Shown: piece after piece, positions 10,799 to 23,500 of the stretch
How the letters are laid out: every line of letters begins with the position of its first letter
Numbering within the stretch: the first letter of the stretch is position 1
Assembly (NCBI GenBank): GCA_038025085.1
Contig: CM076139.1
Location: forward strand, 47,658,807 to 47,722,806
Length of the DNA stretch: 64,000 bases
Reading direction: 5' to 3'
DNA from: Tetragonia tetragonoides
Taxonomy: Eukaryota; Streptophyta; Magnoliopsida; Caryophyllales; Aizoaceae
Program-made: the position numbers and the translations under genes
The notes under the pieces: model-generated
Seen by the model: only the letters and a program-made list of their open reading frames with translations
Databases searched by the model: none
What the model was told of the DNA's origin: nothing

Positions 10799-12685
10799 CT
10801 GAATTTGAGCAAATGCATTTAGATTATGAGAGTCCATCTCAAGCTGAGCAAGCTCCACCAATGGATGCGGGGATTGGCGAAGCCAATTGCAACCGGAAAC
10901 CCGTCAAAGGATTGTCAATAAGATGTGAGTGATTCAAACTTCCATTCCTACTAGAGGTCTTTGGGGCCTGCCCATACTCCTGTATCTCACCCCTTTTCAG
11001 AAGCTTGACCATTTTTTTGGGGGGGTTGGGCCTTGATATAAGATAGCCAAAGATTGGTTGTCCTTGCTCAAAAAAGGAAAACAAAAACAAATAATTATCT
11101 ACAGGTAGCTTCATTTTTTTAATATTTGGTTAACTTATTCATTTGGTGGGTTTAAATGTTTTGTTTAAATACTCATCTGTTTGATTTATGTAAATTTATA
11201 TATACAAGAGGGGTGAGGGGAAAATAAGAACACTGATGGGGCTTTTGCCTAGGCTGACAGAGGGAGTGCCATTGCGCTCCCTCGAGCCCTTTGAAGCACT
11301 TTGCATGTGGTGAGAGCTTAATTACCGGCCCTTTTCAAAAACAACCACTTCTTAGAGGTTAGTATTGCAGAGCTTCTATAGGACCTCTAGGTTGTATGTA
11401 TTGCTCTTAGATGTCACTATCAGGAGATTGCGGTTGTGAAGATCATGGTGGTAGAAAGGATGTGTAGCTACAGAATGAGAGACGCGTCAACATGATGAAC
11501 TCCATTGCGTGAAACATGAAAGAAGGTTGAAAAGCACTAGAAAAGGATAAAATGGTTAGTCATAGCGGCGTTATGCATTACTAAGAAAATCGCTGAATAG
11601 TTTGGACTTTCTTTTTTCTTTTATCTGTAGACTATAAAGGATTGAAAGTTTTTATTATAGAGTTAAAGTAGATTGGTAAGTTTGTAAATGGTTGATATTC
11701 TCAAAAGAGTGATTTTGATGCATGCAGCCAATCTTATATGGTGGAATAAAGGCTAGGTTTCAAAACATGTGGCAATTCTTCTTGTGTTTATAGATTTTGT
11801 TTGCTATAAGATGTGAGTTGTTCTTGTCTCTCTCTCTTCTTTTGCCTTTTGTGCATACGTTTAAAAAAAAAAAGTTGCTTTGATTATTATTGGAGATATG
11901 AATGGTCACATTAGAATCCCAATTTTACATACAAACTAGTACAGAAGTGATAAATAAATGTGATTGACAAGCAGAAATTTGTAACAAGGAGCTAGTGATG
12001 AATTGACTTTTATGATAAAAACGGAGGAACTAGCTATAACTTGTGACATGTAGCACCAATGAACATAGTTGACTGTCACCTGTCCTTAACTTTGTAAGGG
12101 GGGCATGGTAGTTGGTTAAGTTGGTTCTAACCTTCTGGGGCGTGTAAAGAAAAGATGATGATGATTAATTTTTGGATTTACAAACTTATTATTGTGGGTT
12201 GAGTCATGTGATAACAGACTGTGCCTCTGTTGATGAGACTTGAGAGCTCATTTCTTACCAGTAAGAATTGACTGATGTACTAATGAATAAAATAAAAAAC
12301 TTTGTAATTGTAGAATGGAGACTTTGAAGAGGAATGTACCCTTTTCTGGCCTACAAGGGTTGAAAGAACTCAAGGAGATTGCAATAAAATTTGAGGAAAA
12401 GATATATAGTGCAGCTACAAACCAGGTATCTGGTTTATTTGATTAAGTCTTGACCTATCATTTTTGCTACATTCTTCATTGATTTTGACATTATAAGCAG
12501 AGTTTTACACTTGTTGTTATTGACTCTTGGGAGGATTTCTACTGAACCGTAATTTCAGTCTGATTACCTGCGGAAGATATCCTTAAAGATGCCTACAATG
12601 GAGTCAAATAAACAGAATCCGCTCTCTAAAGCTACGCCTTCCAATTCTTCCGGTGGTGGCGTGAGCAGAAATCCACAAGACCTAG
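10799..12685 (+). pseudogene. MED15-type KIX module 2 (exons 1', 2 and 3)
   Basis: Exon 1' (10799-10924) follows a TTTTGCAG acceptor, so unlike exon 1 of MED15a it looks internal. It encodes an ESPSQAEQ stretch and then GDWRSQLQ, but one G is missing near 10866, which breaks the frame. Exon 2 (12314-12425, METLKRNVPFSG) and exon 3 (12559-12685, [11 protein letters not shown] to NPQDL) are intact, have standard splice sites and match the MED15a exon lengths of 112 and 127 nt. Sequence before exon 2 (11880-12310) duplicates 10050-10440, so the unit arose by tandem duplication of about 1.85 kb. Confidence 0.75.
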
Positions 12686-13010
12686 GTACTTATATTGAAG
12701 AAGGCATCGTTTCTTGTGCATAGGTTGTATTAAGAAAGCTTAGAGGTTGTTACTTGTTAGGAAAATTTGCCAACGGTTACCTTATAAAGTAACTGAGGTT
12801 CACTTGGTGTGAACTGCTATCTTATAAAGTACAGGAAATTTTACAAACTACTACCTTAGATGACTAAAATGTTTGCCAACTGCTACCCCTTAACTGATTC
12901 CAACTAAATAAGCAGACAACTCGACCGAATGCCCTTGCCTGAGGTAGATTTCCTGTTTTTTAGCTGAATTTAATTTTTTTTCCCAAGCTTGATTGAACGT
13001 AATTTTGCAG

Positions 13011-14382
13011 CTGAACTTGAGCAAATGATTTAGTTTATGAGAGTCCATCTCAAGCTGAGCAACCTCCATCAATGGGTGGCGGGGATTGGCGAAGCCAATT
13101 GCAAACGGAAAGCCGTCAAAGGGTTGCCAATAAGATGTGAGTGATCCAAACTTCCATTCCTACTAGAGGTCTTTGGGGCCTGTCATACCTCACCCCTTTC
13201 CCAGTTGCCTGACCATCTTTTTTTTGGGTTGGGCTTGGGCCTTGAGATAAGGTGGTCAAAAGCTGGTTGTCCTTGCTCGAAAGAGGAAAAAACCAAATAA
13301 TTATCTACAGGTAGCTTTATTGATTTGAATATTTGGTTAGCTTATTAATTTGCTGGGTTCAAATGTTTTGTTTATTTATTTATCATCACTTTTATTTATG
13401 TAAATTTATATTTACAATAGGGGTGTGGCGAGGATGATAACACTAATGGGGCTTTTTTCTAGGCTGATGGAGGGAGTGCCATTTGGAGGACCAGTTGTCC
13501 TCCTTTGCTGTACTTTTGATACTTGATTACTAAATATTTTCTCTTTATCTAAAAAAACATTAATTTGTCTAGTTACAATGTCGTCAGTGTCTGTCTGCCT
13601 TAGTTCTTCCAGTCAACAAAATGATTGACCTTAAAATGCTTTGAGGAATATCTTGACCCGTCTGTAGTTGAAGAGGCTTCTGTCCGTAGTGCTTCGAAAT
13701 GAGGAAGCATGGTCATAAATGGCTAACTGACAATATTTGATACCTGCTTGGCTGCTATCCTGCCAACTGTCTGTATTAGTTGGAAGTTCCTCTGCTTATA
13801 GGAATGTCTTAATTGTTAATCTCGTCATCCAAACTATTGTATATCTTAAAGATGGTTGTTGGAAGTGTTATCTTCCCCTTTGATACCGAGCTTCTCTTTC
13901 TCGAATAATATTGAAGAGAAGAGATGGTCAACCATGGTCTGTTATGACTATCCTGGATGCTAGTGCGACCTAATACAACTTTCCAAGTAATGAAGGCTAG
14001 TTTTTTTTGTCACAAGGTCACTTTTCCAAGTAGAAATTGGGTAATATGCTATTGAATCATGATCTTTTGAAATGTAGAATGGAGACTTTGAAGTGGCACA
14101 TCCCATATTCCGGTGAGGAAGGGCTGCAGGAACTAAGAACTATTTCTGTAAGATTCGAAGAAAAGATATACACTGCAGCTACAAGCCAGGTATCTAGTTC
14201 ATTTGGTTGTATCTGGATCTGTCATTTATCATTTCTTCTTTGTCAATATAAAAGTTTTATAACACTTTTCATGAAGTTTTGGGAGACTACTTTGAACTCT
14301 AATTTCAGACTGACTACCTGCGGAAGATATCGTTAAAGATGCTTACAATGGAAGCACAATCTCAGAAATCCACAGGACACAG
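13011..14382 (+). pseudogene. MED15-type KIX module 3 (exons 1', 2 and 3)
   Basis: Exon 1' (13011-13136) has the TTTTGCAG acceptor. It encodes YESPSQAEQPPSM, then GDWRSQLQTESRQR. One base is lost near 13026 compared with the copy at 10799, putting a TAG in frame. Exon 2 (14078-14189, METLKWHIPYSG) is intact at 112 nt. Exon 3 (14309-14382, [17 protein letters not shown]) has lost 53 nt but keeps a GTACTT donor, so it now ends in phase 2 rather than phase 1. A LINE-like 3' tail (TTTATCTAAAAAAA) lies at about 13440-13555 in the first intron. Confidence 0.7.
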
Positions 14383-14385
14383 GTA

Positions 14386-14801
14386 CTTGCTAATGATGGG
14401 ACTTGCAAATTTTTTTAATGTGGCTCTCCTTTTCATAGGCACGCATTTAATTAGTAATGATGCCTATCTTCTCATTTTTAGTAGTTTGAGATACAATTTG
14501 CACTGTTTTACGACAAAAGATGCTAATAAATTTTTTTTTTTCTTTCATTGAGCACCAATCTGTCCACCTGACTACGTTCATTCATGCTTGCTAATGATGG
14601 GACTTGCAAATTGTTTGATAGTGGCTCTCTTATTCATGGGCATGCATTTAAGTAGTAATGATGCGTTATCTTCTCATTACATTCTATACTAGTAGTTTTA
14701 GATACAACTTGCACTGTTTTGCGACAAAAGATACTATTGAATTTATATGTTCCCTTTCATTGAGCACCAATCTGTCCACCTGACTACCTTCATTCATGCT
14801 T
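14386..14801 (+). repeat. Tandem duplication, period about 201 bp
   Basis: Two diverged copies, each starting CTTGCTAATGATGGGACTTG (14386 and 14587) and ending near CACCTGACTACNTTCATTCATG. It follows directly after the exon 3 relic of module 3 and is noncoding. Confidence 0.85.
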
Positions 14802-15566
14802 AGACAATGGAGTTTTGATGTTGATTGTGCTGAAGTCAGTGGAATGGTCGAAATTAAAATGCTCCTCAGAATACATCAAATATTGCGCTATTGAATGTTC
14901 CTTGGAATACCTCGGTGATCTTGTTAAAAAGTTGGGATACCTTTTTGTTTTGAGATGAGAAGCTGTGATATCTAAAAATGAGGATATGTGGTTGTAAATG
15001 GTGATTAGATGACTTATTGGTGGACACCAACTCCTGTAGCAGCAGCTAGCTCTGAATTCAATTGATTCTGGTGCTATTCTTTTCCCCTAGTTTTTATGCT
15101 ACGGGGTCTAGGATGGGAGCTATGTGATGACCTTACCTTCGAATAGTCGAGACTAGTATCGAGTATAGCTCATTATCAAAAAACTGTGAAATCTAATGAA
15201 TGTTCAGAAATATTAGTGTTCATTAGTTTCTGCTGCCAGTGTGATCATTGTCACCCCTATAGTTTAGCTCATTATGAAAATAAGCAATCACTTTCCACTC
15301 CAAAAAAAAAAAAAAAAAAAAAAACAAACGCAATGACTTCTGCTGATCGTCATGGTGAAGCTATATTCCTCTTGGGCTTTTGATGGAGAAAGATAGTCAA
15401 ACTCCGTGTGTGTACTTATTATTACCAGTCTGGACTGATACCATGGGGTAATACATGTAGTGAAGGCTGGGTTTGTGTTATTATGAATTTATGATTGAGT
15501 TCCCCTTTCCTAGTAAGGATTAATTAATTTACATTTTAATGATTCAACCATCATTTGTGATTGTTG

Positions 15567-16295
15567 AATGAAAACTTTGAACAGCTACACCCCTATTTCT
15601 GGTCAAACGATGCAGTTAGCTGAAAAAATTGAAGAAAATATGCGTAGTGCAGCTATGAGCCAGGTATGTGTTCATTTTTATGATATCTGGCTTTTGCATT
15701 TTCCATTTCTTTACAATATCTGTCATTTCTAGATATTGTTTACAAGCATTAGTTCTCAAGCAAATTTCTTACTGAATTTTAATCCAGGGTGATCATCGTC
15801 GGAAGATAGATATCCTTAAACATGCTTTCAATGAAATCCTAATCTCAGAAGAAGCGGACTGATGCTTTGTCCTCCAGTCCAACTGATGTGAGCAGAATCG
15901 CACAAGCCCAGGTAACTACTTCTAGTGAATGCGCTTCTTCATCTTTGTGTTGTCAGATGAAATGCTCTTTGTGAAAATAATGTATGCAAATTCGAGAGCA
16001 AAAAAAAAAAGTGCTAACATTTGCTGTTCATGTTATCTAAAAAAAAAAACACATTAGCTGTTCGTGTTGACCATACTAATTAAGCCTTTTAGCTCTCTAA
16101 TTTTGTTTTTGTCAAATATATAAATGTGCTTTTAGATTAAGGCAGTTCATCTGTGAATATGAAAATGTTGCCCTTTCCTATACTGCTGCTAATTTAAAAT
16201 CACTCCTATTGTTTTCAGACTTGTGGGTTCGTATACTTCTTGTCTGACCACTGCCTATGGATGGAGCCGTTCCCTCCAAAGATTGTTATCAAGAT
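15567..16295 (+). pseudogene. MED15-type KIX module 4, degenerate
   Basis: An exon 2 relic (15567-15663, ending SAAMSQ before GTATGT) lacks 15 nt and has TG instead of AG at the acceptor. An exon 3 relic (15788-15911, CGGAAGATA core, CACAAGCCCAG end) is frameshifted. A possible exon 1' relic (16219-16295, ending in a CCAAAGATTGTTATCAAGAT core before GTTAGC) follows and is weak. This is the most decayed unit and marks the 3' end of the array. Confidence 0.6.
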
Positions 16296-17900
16296 GTTAG
16301 CTTTATTGTACAAAAACCATGTTTCTTCTTTTTTTTGGGGTTGGTTGGGTGGTTATTGGCATAATGTGCAGTTGTGTTTGATGAACTTTTGGTGCCTACG
16401 CATGAGAAATGGAGATTTAATGTAGGAACCAGTTGATGTAACTCAATGTGAAGTCATCTATAAACTTGTGGATTAGTAAGATATTTCCTTTATACATGGA
16501 CTTCTCGCAACATATTCTTTGCGTTAATTTTCAGAAGAAAAAGATTGATCAAAGGATACTCCAATTGTTGAGAATTTCGTCCCCGAATCATGAACTAGGG
16601 TTTTAATTCCTATTTGTCTTTTATACCAACTTGTCGGGGTCTAGGTAATAAGAATTGCTTAAGTGAGAATTTGAGAACAAATTTGGGTCATTGATTGCTG
16701 AGGTACGAAGATTATGTGTAGTCCTCTATTAATGAAGTCGTGTTGTGAGCATGCCTCATGAATCATGACTGTATTTTTGTAATCTGTTTTATCTTTACTT
16801 TTCTTGCATTTGTCTCTCCCCCTTCCGCCACCGCCGAGGCCTCCATGAGGTCGTTGTCTGAATCCCCTAGCCTTCCTGGACCTACTTTTCATTTCTGCCC
16901 CTCTCCTCCATCTACCCACTTTGTCGCCAACCATCACCTACCAATGCAATCACCCCCACACTCGTTGAAACCCTTCCATATTTGCATTTATCCACATTTT
17001 CTCTTTCCTCAACTCCACAATTGCACTGCTCCTTGCAACCGCAATTTTCGTATAAATTTTCTAGTGAAGATGTTAAACGATAAATAGATAAAATCGTAAC
17101 AACCGGAAAATCTATCAATTTTTTTTTTTTAATTAAAGCATGGTTAACCCGCCTAAATCGAGGTGAAAGCTATAGAAAGAGGGGAAAAGGGTTTGGGAGG
17201 AAAAAGAGAAGGAGACGAGCTTATCTCGACGGTAAACCTCATCAAAAACCCTCAATCAAATTTGGTAAGAAGGCCAGGCCCGCTGCTGACCAGATCTGAA
17301 TGACTCGATCTTTTATTTAATTTGAATTTCTGCAATGTTTTCGTAATATTTTACTTGTAACTTCTTTTATAAACTTTAGAAATATAATTTTAAAATTCTA
17401 CTATGTTGATAGTTTTTGATAAGTTATGTGGATTTGGAAGGGGGAAAAAAATCAACTCAAATAAATACTGATATCAAGAATCATACTTAGTTAATGGGTA
17501 GTTCAAAATGCAATCAGATTTTTACTAAATGCAACCATCTTTTGCTTTAGATTTTTCAAAAATTACCCTAACATATATTGTAAAAGATACAACTCATTCA
17601 ATTCTGTCTTTCCTTTTATAATTGAAGATTCTCAAAAATCATAAAACAAATAAACTTCTAGTGGTATGTTTTGATTGGATCGAAATTGCGATGATCAGTA
17701 CTTTGTATACTTTTAATCATGGATTCTAATGATATATCTATACCTATCGACCAAATTGAGCTAATGTTTTCAACTTTCAAGTTATCGATTTTTCAATGTG
17801 CTTGTTGCAATTTTCGTTGTCGCTATTAGATCATGCTTCAAGAGTTTCACACGAAATTCAATCATGAGTTGTGAACTTCATAAAGCTCGTTTGTGTGCTT

Positions 17901-17949
17901 CGTGAGAATCTCACGGAGGTCTCTGTGTTTAGTACGTGAGAGTCTCACG
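17901..17949. repeat. Pair of CGTGAGA-n-TCTCACG palindromes
   Basis: Two 15-bp palindromes, CGTGAGAATCTCACG and CGTGAGAGTCTCACG, start 34 bp apart. They could bind a dimeric protein or be fold-back remnants. No gene is adjacent. Confidence 0.5.
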
Positions 17950-19160
17950 AAACTCTTCGATTTGGTACAATTATTGGGGTGATCAACCTTGAGAAGTAAA
18001 GAGAGGCGTGAAAAATGCGGTTTGACATGATGAAAGTTGGAAAAAAGTTGTTGGCCGTCGATGGTTCCGTTAAGAATTTACTGATGTATGTCTATAAACA
18101 TGGGAAAAGTCAATCAATACTAACAATTAAATTTCTCCCCAAAGCCCAACTGGTTTGTAGGTAGGGACAAGAGTGGTGACCATTTATGCTCCCACAACAT
18201 TTTATTTAGGGGAATGCAATCCACAACTTATTACATATAAGTGGACCCAAATGGGGGAGACAAAGACATGAAGGTCCACTCTCAATTTTTTAGGTGCATG
18301 GGAACAACCCGAATGTGGACCTCGGGACGCACAGATGTCTTTTTTATTTTTATTAATACACAAATTTATTGCGATTTGTGTACACATTTATCACCCCATA
18401 CACTAATATTAATCATTGCACAACTGAATATCGTCAACAAAAAAGAAAAACTAAAAAATTATTTCAATTAACCGAGACATTCATCACCTCCGTAAACGAA
18501 TAACCATTGCACAACAAAGGATTAGTGAGACAAATAATAATAATAATTTTTTTATTATACTTTTAAAAAAGTTACCAAAATGGAGAGGTCCATGTCTTAT
18601 TAACGACATAATGGTCACTTGTTTTTTAAATAGGAGGTGCACTCTTCTGTGTTTTATGTAGCACAATGATTCACCAATTGTGTGGATCTGTTAGGCAATA
18701 AAAATTGAGAGTAAACCACATAGAATTACGTAATTACTAGATTTCATGCTTGTGCGATGCACGGGTTCTTGTTTATCATGCACACTCTGTTATTAGAAGA
18801 AATATGATAAAAATTTTTAATCATATCAATATATAAAGTTGAATAATAGGAGTAGCAAAGAATAATAATAATTTTTTTATCAAAGAAAAAACATATTTAA
18901 CAAAGAAATTACATTTTTAGTGAATTTATCATTTTTTTTAGGATAATAAATATAATACTTATGTTACTTATTTCTTATTAAAATAAAACAAAATTATTTT
19001 TAGTTTCTTTTTAATCACCCATGCATTTATGACTATTTATTACTTATATCAATGCTTGGTGAGAACTCAATATATATAAATATATATATGTTCAAGAACA
19101 ATTATTGCTCTCACGTGACACGCCTACGTGATACGCCTCATTGCTCCTCGAAAATGCTTC

Positions 19161-19163
<3 letters not shown>

Positions 19164-19211
<48 letters not shown>
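19164..19211. repeat. (TA)n microsatellite
   Basis: An uninterrupted run of about 24 TA units. Confidence 0.95.
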
Positions 19212-19212
<1 letters not shown>

Positions 19213-20393
19213 ATGTATGCTTTTTGGAAGTGGAGAGTGAACCTGATATTGCTAGGTAATTAGGCCTTTAAGGAAAAAAAATTTAAATTTTGAAATAAAA
19301 GAACAAAGAACAAAAAGAAAGTAAAGAGAAACTCTTATCACAAAAATGATTGATACTTTTAGTATTTTGTCATCAATTAGCATTTTCATCACCGTGAATG
19401 GCGAGTATTTGAAGTATTTGTAACTTTATTGTTTTTTTTGTTATGGTTAGCCAAATTATTAAGATAATTTTTATTGCATAGCCATATATATTTGACTTAT
19501 TCACTCATAAAGACAATTTTTCTTTTCGGGTTGAGCAAGTCAATAAGAATGAAATTTTTTCTTTTTATTTGATGTTTTTATTTTTTATTTTATTTATTTA
19601 TTTCCCTTTTCAGTTGGCCTAAAGAAGGCTTTGCTAGGAGTAACTCTTGTAAGCTAACTATTTTATCTGTCATAATCTATTGTAATCTTTATTTGCAAAC
19701 ACTTTCTAAAGGAAAATAATCTGAAATCAATAGATTCATTTACTTATCTATTATTTTATGATGAATGCCCTGTTTTGGTTATCGGGAGTGTGTAAAAAGA
19801 ATTGTCAGATCTTATTAGTCGATTTCTTTTATTATTGATTGATCTTTCTTCAAAACCGATGACCACCATTGATGTGTTGGTTATTGACCATGGGGACGCG
19901 GGTGGTTGTCTTGATGGTGGAGGTATCGAAATTTGTGTTGTTAGTTCACACCGTCACTTGGTTCCTTAACCGGATTGAAGAAATTACACTTGAAGAATTA
20001 AATCGTCGACATATTCTTTTACAAATTGGCTTTATGGTTTTTTTTACTCGTTCTTATTGTTTCGGTTTGAGTTTTAGTACTCATGGCCAAATATGGTCGG
20101 CTTTCTTGCTCTTTAAAAAAAAGAGAAAAAATAAAGAGAAAATGAAATGGATTTTTATACGAGCAAAATAATTATTTCTGCTTTTTTTTTTTTGGTGAGA
20201 ATTATTTCTGCTTTGTGTATACAGGATGACATTTAATTACAAAGATTTTCCATGACAATAAAGGACTAACCTTTCCTAACCAATCATCACAATCCATTTG
20301 CGTGTCCAGATGACCAATTTTGAATCAGCAAACCATATTTGTGTGTCGTCCTTAGCCAAAGACATCTGACTTCAGATTACCTTGATTGTTCTT

Positions 20394-20579
20394 ACCTTTG
20401 TCTCTTTGCTCTTTCTTCCCTTTTTTCTCTTTAGGGTTTTTTCCTTTTCTTCTCTGATCTTCACTTCTCAATTCTCAATGTTACCATACCCAGAATCTTG
20501 GTGGGTTTGAGCTGATTTATACAATTTCCATGAAAGCTTGAAGCTTTTATTGTATTAAAATTAAATTAATTTCACAACT
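20394..20579 (+). promoter_or_regulatory. Putative MED15a core promoter and 5' leader with two short uORFs
   Basis: A pyrimidine-rich patch (about 20398-20470, CTCTTTCTTCCC type) resembles the Y patch of TATA-less plant promoters. Between it and the MED15a ATG are two short upstream frames, 20478-20510 (10 codons plus stop) and 20530-20541 (3 codons plus stop). They count as uORFs only if transcription begins before 20478, which the sequence alone cannot show. Confidence 0.35.
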
Positions 20580-23500
20580 ATGGATTCGAATAATTGGCGA
20601 CCAGCCCAAGCTGCTGATCAGCCACCTCCAATGGACGGTGGTGATTGGCGTAGCCAGTTCCAAGCTGAATCTCGTCAAAGGATTGTCAACAAGATGTGAG
20701 TTTTCCTAATTTCCCTTCTTTTATTTTTAATTTTTTTCATATTCTAAATTGTGGGTATTGTTGATTTGTTTGAAGGATTCATGGGTTTTTATGGGTTTGA
20801 GAAATGTTGGTTTAAATTGTGTGTATTGTTCATTTGTTTGAAGAATCATGGGTTTTTATGTGTTTGAGAAATGGAGGTTGGGGGGGGGGGGGTGTTAAAT
20901 ACAAAGGAAAAAACAATGTAACTGAAGTCAGTTATTGAATGAGATATGTTAACATTTGTATTAAATATTATTGAATGATGGGACTTTATTATTTTTGGTA
21001 GTAGATGTTATTAATTGAATTGGGATTTTATCATAGCAGATACTATGAACATTGAACAACAATAGTGGAAAATAAATTGCTGAAATGGGATAATATAATG
21101 GGCTTGAGGATGAAGTTTTGAGATTTTGGATGGGGAATGAATGATTCATTTATATGTTTTTGTTATATTTGTTAGTATATCCACCTTAAGATAACTGTTG
21201 TCTGCCCTAAAATCTATGTTCAAGAACAATTATTGGAAGGAAAATGTGGAACACCCTCCATACCCCAATCCTATAGTGTGCACTGTGATGTGCTTCAGCC
21301 CTGAAAAAATTCTACTCTATGAACATCAATGCATATCAAAGGCTTTCATCACTTGCCATATCCTAAAGTATCAAAAGACATCACAAGGTAAGCAATCCTT
21401 GGAAAACTGTACGTTTTTCTCTCATGCCATTCTATTTACATGTTGCAAGGTTCCTCTAATGGCCGTGAAGCACAACACTCAATACTGATAACTGTTTGGC
21501 ATCATTGGTTTCTTTTTATGAGAAGCTGATAGAACAATATCCTACTGCTGTTTAACCCCAGAGGAACTTATGTTTCCATTAAAGTGTTATTCTGCTGGAA
21601 ATCCTTCTGTGTTTCCCTGCAAATTGTTCCCTTGATTCAATCATGCATTGTTTACAAAAAGAACACCTGTGTTGTTTGAACTTGCATGGTTTCTTCTGTA
21701 TTTTGAGGCTTCTTCAGCGTGACTACATGGACTTCTAGGTTTGGTAAGATAGTTGATTTTGGGGTCAGATTGCACACTACTTATTACTGTTGCACTTAAA
21801 TTGGCCTTTTTGACAGATGTTTTTGAACTCCTCCTTTCACCTGAAGTATCCAAATCGAATACTCGACGCTCTGACATGGTTCAGAGCACTTGGACTGGTC
21901 ATTTTAGCCAAAAACACTTTAGAAACAGTCGAGTCTACATTTGGAGACATGCCTATGTTGGACACTTGTAGCCATGTCCGTGTAACTTAGTTAGGGACAT
22001 AAGTTGGATACTACTGCTAAAATGTGTGAGATTAGTGTAATCTTGTTAAATTACATGTTGTCATGTTGATCCATTTAAGATAACTCAGTGTCTGTAACAA
22101 GAGTGTACCTTTAAGTGTTACCTCATAGATGTATGCCTCATACACAGTGTCCATGGTCTATATTGCACATTTGTTATCAGATTACCTTATTAAAGTTTCA
22201 GTCGTGCTTACTGTAAAATATTAGAGATACATCTCCACACTATAGCTGTTTTGCGTGTAGTGGAAAATTAATGAATGGCTCTCAGAAAGTTGTGATGTTC
22301 AAAGGATGTGTTGATAATTATATGGATGGTACAAGATCAGAAAACCCATTGCTTACAAGGTTGGAGTTGCACTGCTAGAGGACAAAGTGACTAAATCTGT
22401 GTGGAGTAGTTTAGTCAAGAAATAGAGGTGTTATGCACCTGTAATGAGATGTGAACATGTCAAAATGTCTTTAGAGAAACATTTGTTCTAAAAGAGTGTT
22501 AATGAAGCCTCTACATAGTTGGACAAGACCCATTGACAAAATTATCTTCTTTGCAGCCAACGCTGCATAGTGGGGTTAACTGTTAAGGCTTGGTTTGGTT
22601 ATAAAGTCACAATTGTAATCTTCTAGTCCTTTCTCTTCTCTTGTTTTAGGATTATAGCTTAAGTTTGGATGAAGTGTATACATCTAATTGACTAATTGAG
22701 CATCTTCCTCCCCATCAAAGAAAAAGAAAAAAAGTTATCGGAGGCATTATCTAGTTTTCTCTGAAACTTTGTTTCTTTGAGTTTGGAACCTAATCTGGAG
22801 AGAGATTCTCAAATAGGTGTCCATGGTATGTCATTGTTATTATCCAAAAACTTAAGCCATTATAATCCTTTTCTCGCGCTTATTTATAAATATTTGTTTT
22901 AAGTAGTTAAGAATATTCTTGAGTCCCAATTTATCCATTATTGGAATGGACTAATATTTGTGATCGATGTTATGTAATCTATGCCCCATGGGACAGAGAA
23001 AACAGCATGTGGTGCATTTGTTTATTATTATTTTTTAGTTTATTTATAGTTTATTCGCATTGATTAGTATCTGGCGAAAATGTTTTCCACAAATTTAGAG
23101 TTGTATGTTGTAGCAAAGATTTTTTACTACCGGCAGGAAGATTTTAGAAGCGCGGTTGGTTGTAATAAGGAGGGAAGAGGGACAAGTCTTGTAGCCACAT
23201 CGGTCTACTATGTGTTTCTTTCAGTTTTAGAACCATTGTCACTATTTTGACTTGTGTTTTATGGAGTTTTAAAAGAATGGTAATGGGATAATTGGGGGAA
23301 AAATAAATTTTTGAATGTTATTACCCTTTGCGCGAAATAAGGATTGCTGTATTAAAGAGTGAGAGATTTTCATATCATTCATTGGTTATGTATGTTTTTA
23401 TGTCGAAAATATTTGGGCTTTTTTGGAGCTTTTGTGGAAGTAGCCAAATTTTGTATGCAACAGTAATGGCTAGAGATGCTAGAGATGACTGAAGAATTAG

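Larger units (their letters stand above)
16296..20393. other. Intergenic between KIX array and MED15a
   Basis: No gene supported. A GC-richer patch at 16800-16980 encodes nothing recognisable. Two 15-bp palindromes sit at 17901-17915 and 17935-17949. 18160-18720 looks like old repeat sequence with GGTCCAC / GTGGACC words in both orientations. The remainder is AT-rich. Confidence 0.5.

Noticed and set aside
16758..17087. 109-codon plus-strand frame with a hydrophobic start
   Set aside because: It looks signal-peptide-like, but the rest is Pro/Ser/His-rich low complexity with no family match, and a minus-strand frame overlaps it.
21198..21971. Frames of 72-96 codons in MED15a intron 1
   Set aside because: No domain, no conserved splice sites, and they lie within a well-supported intron.
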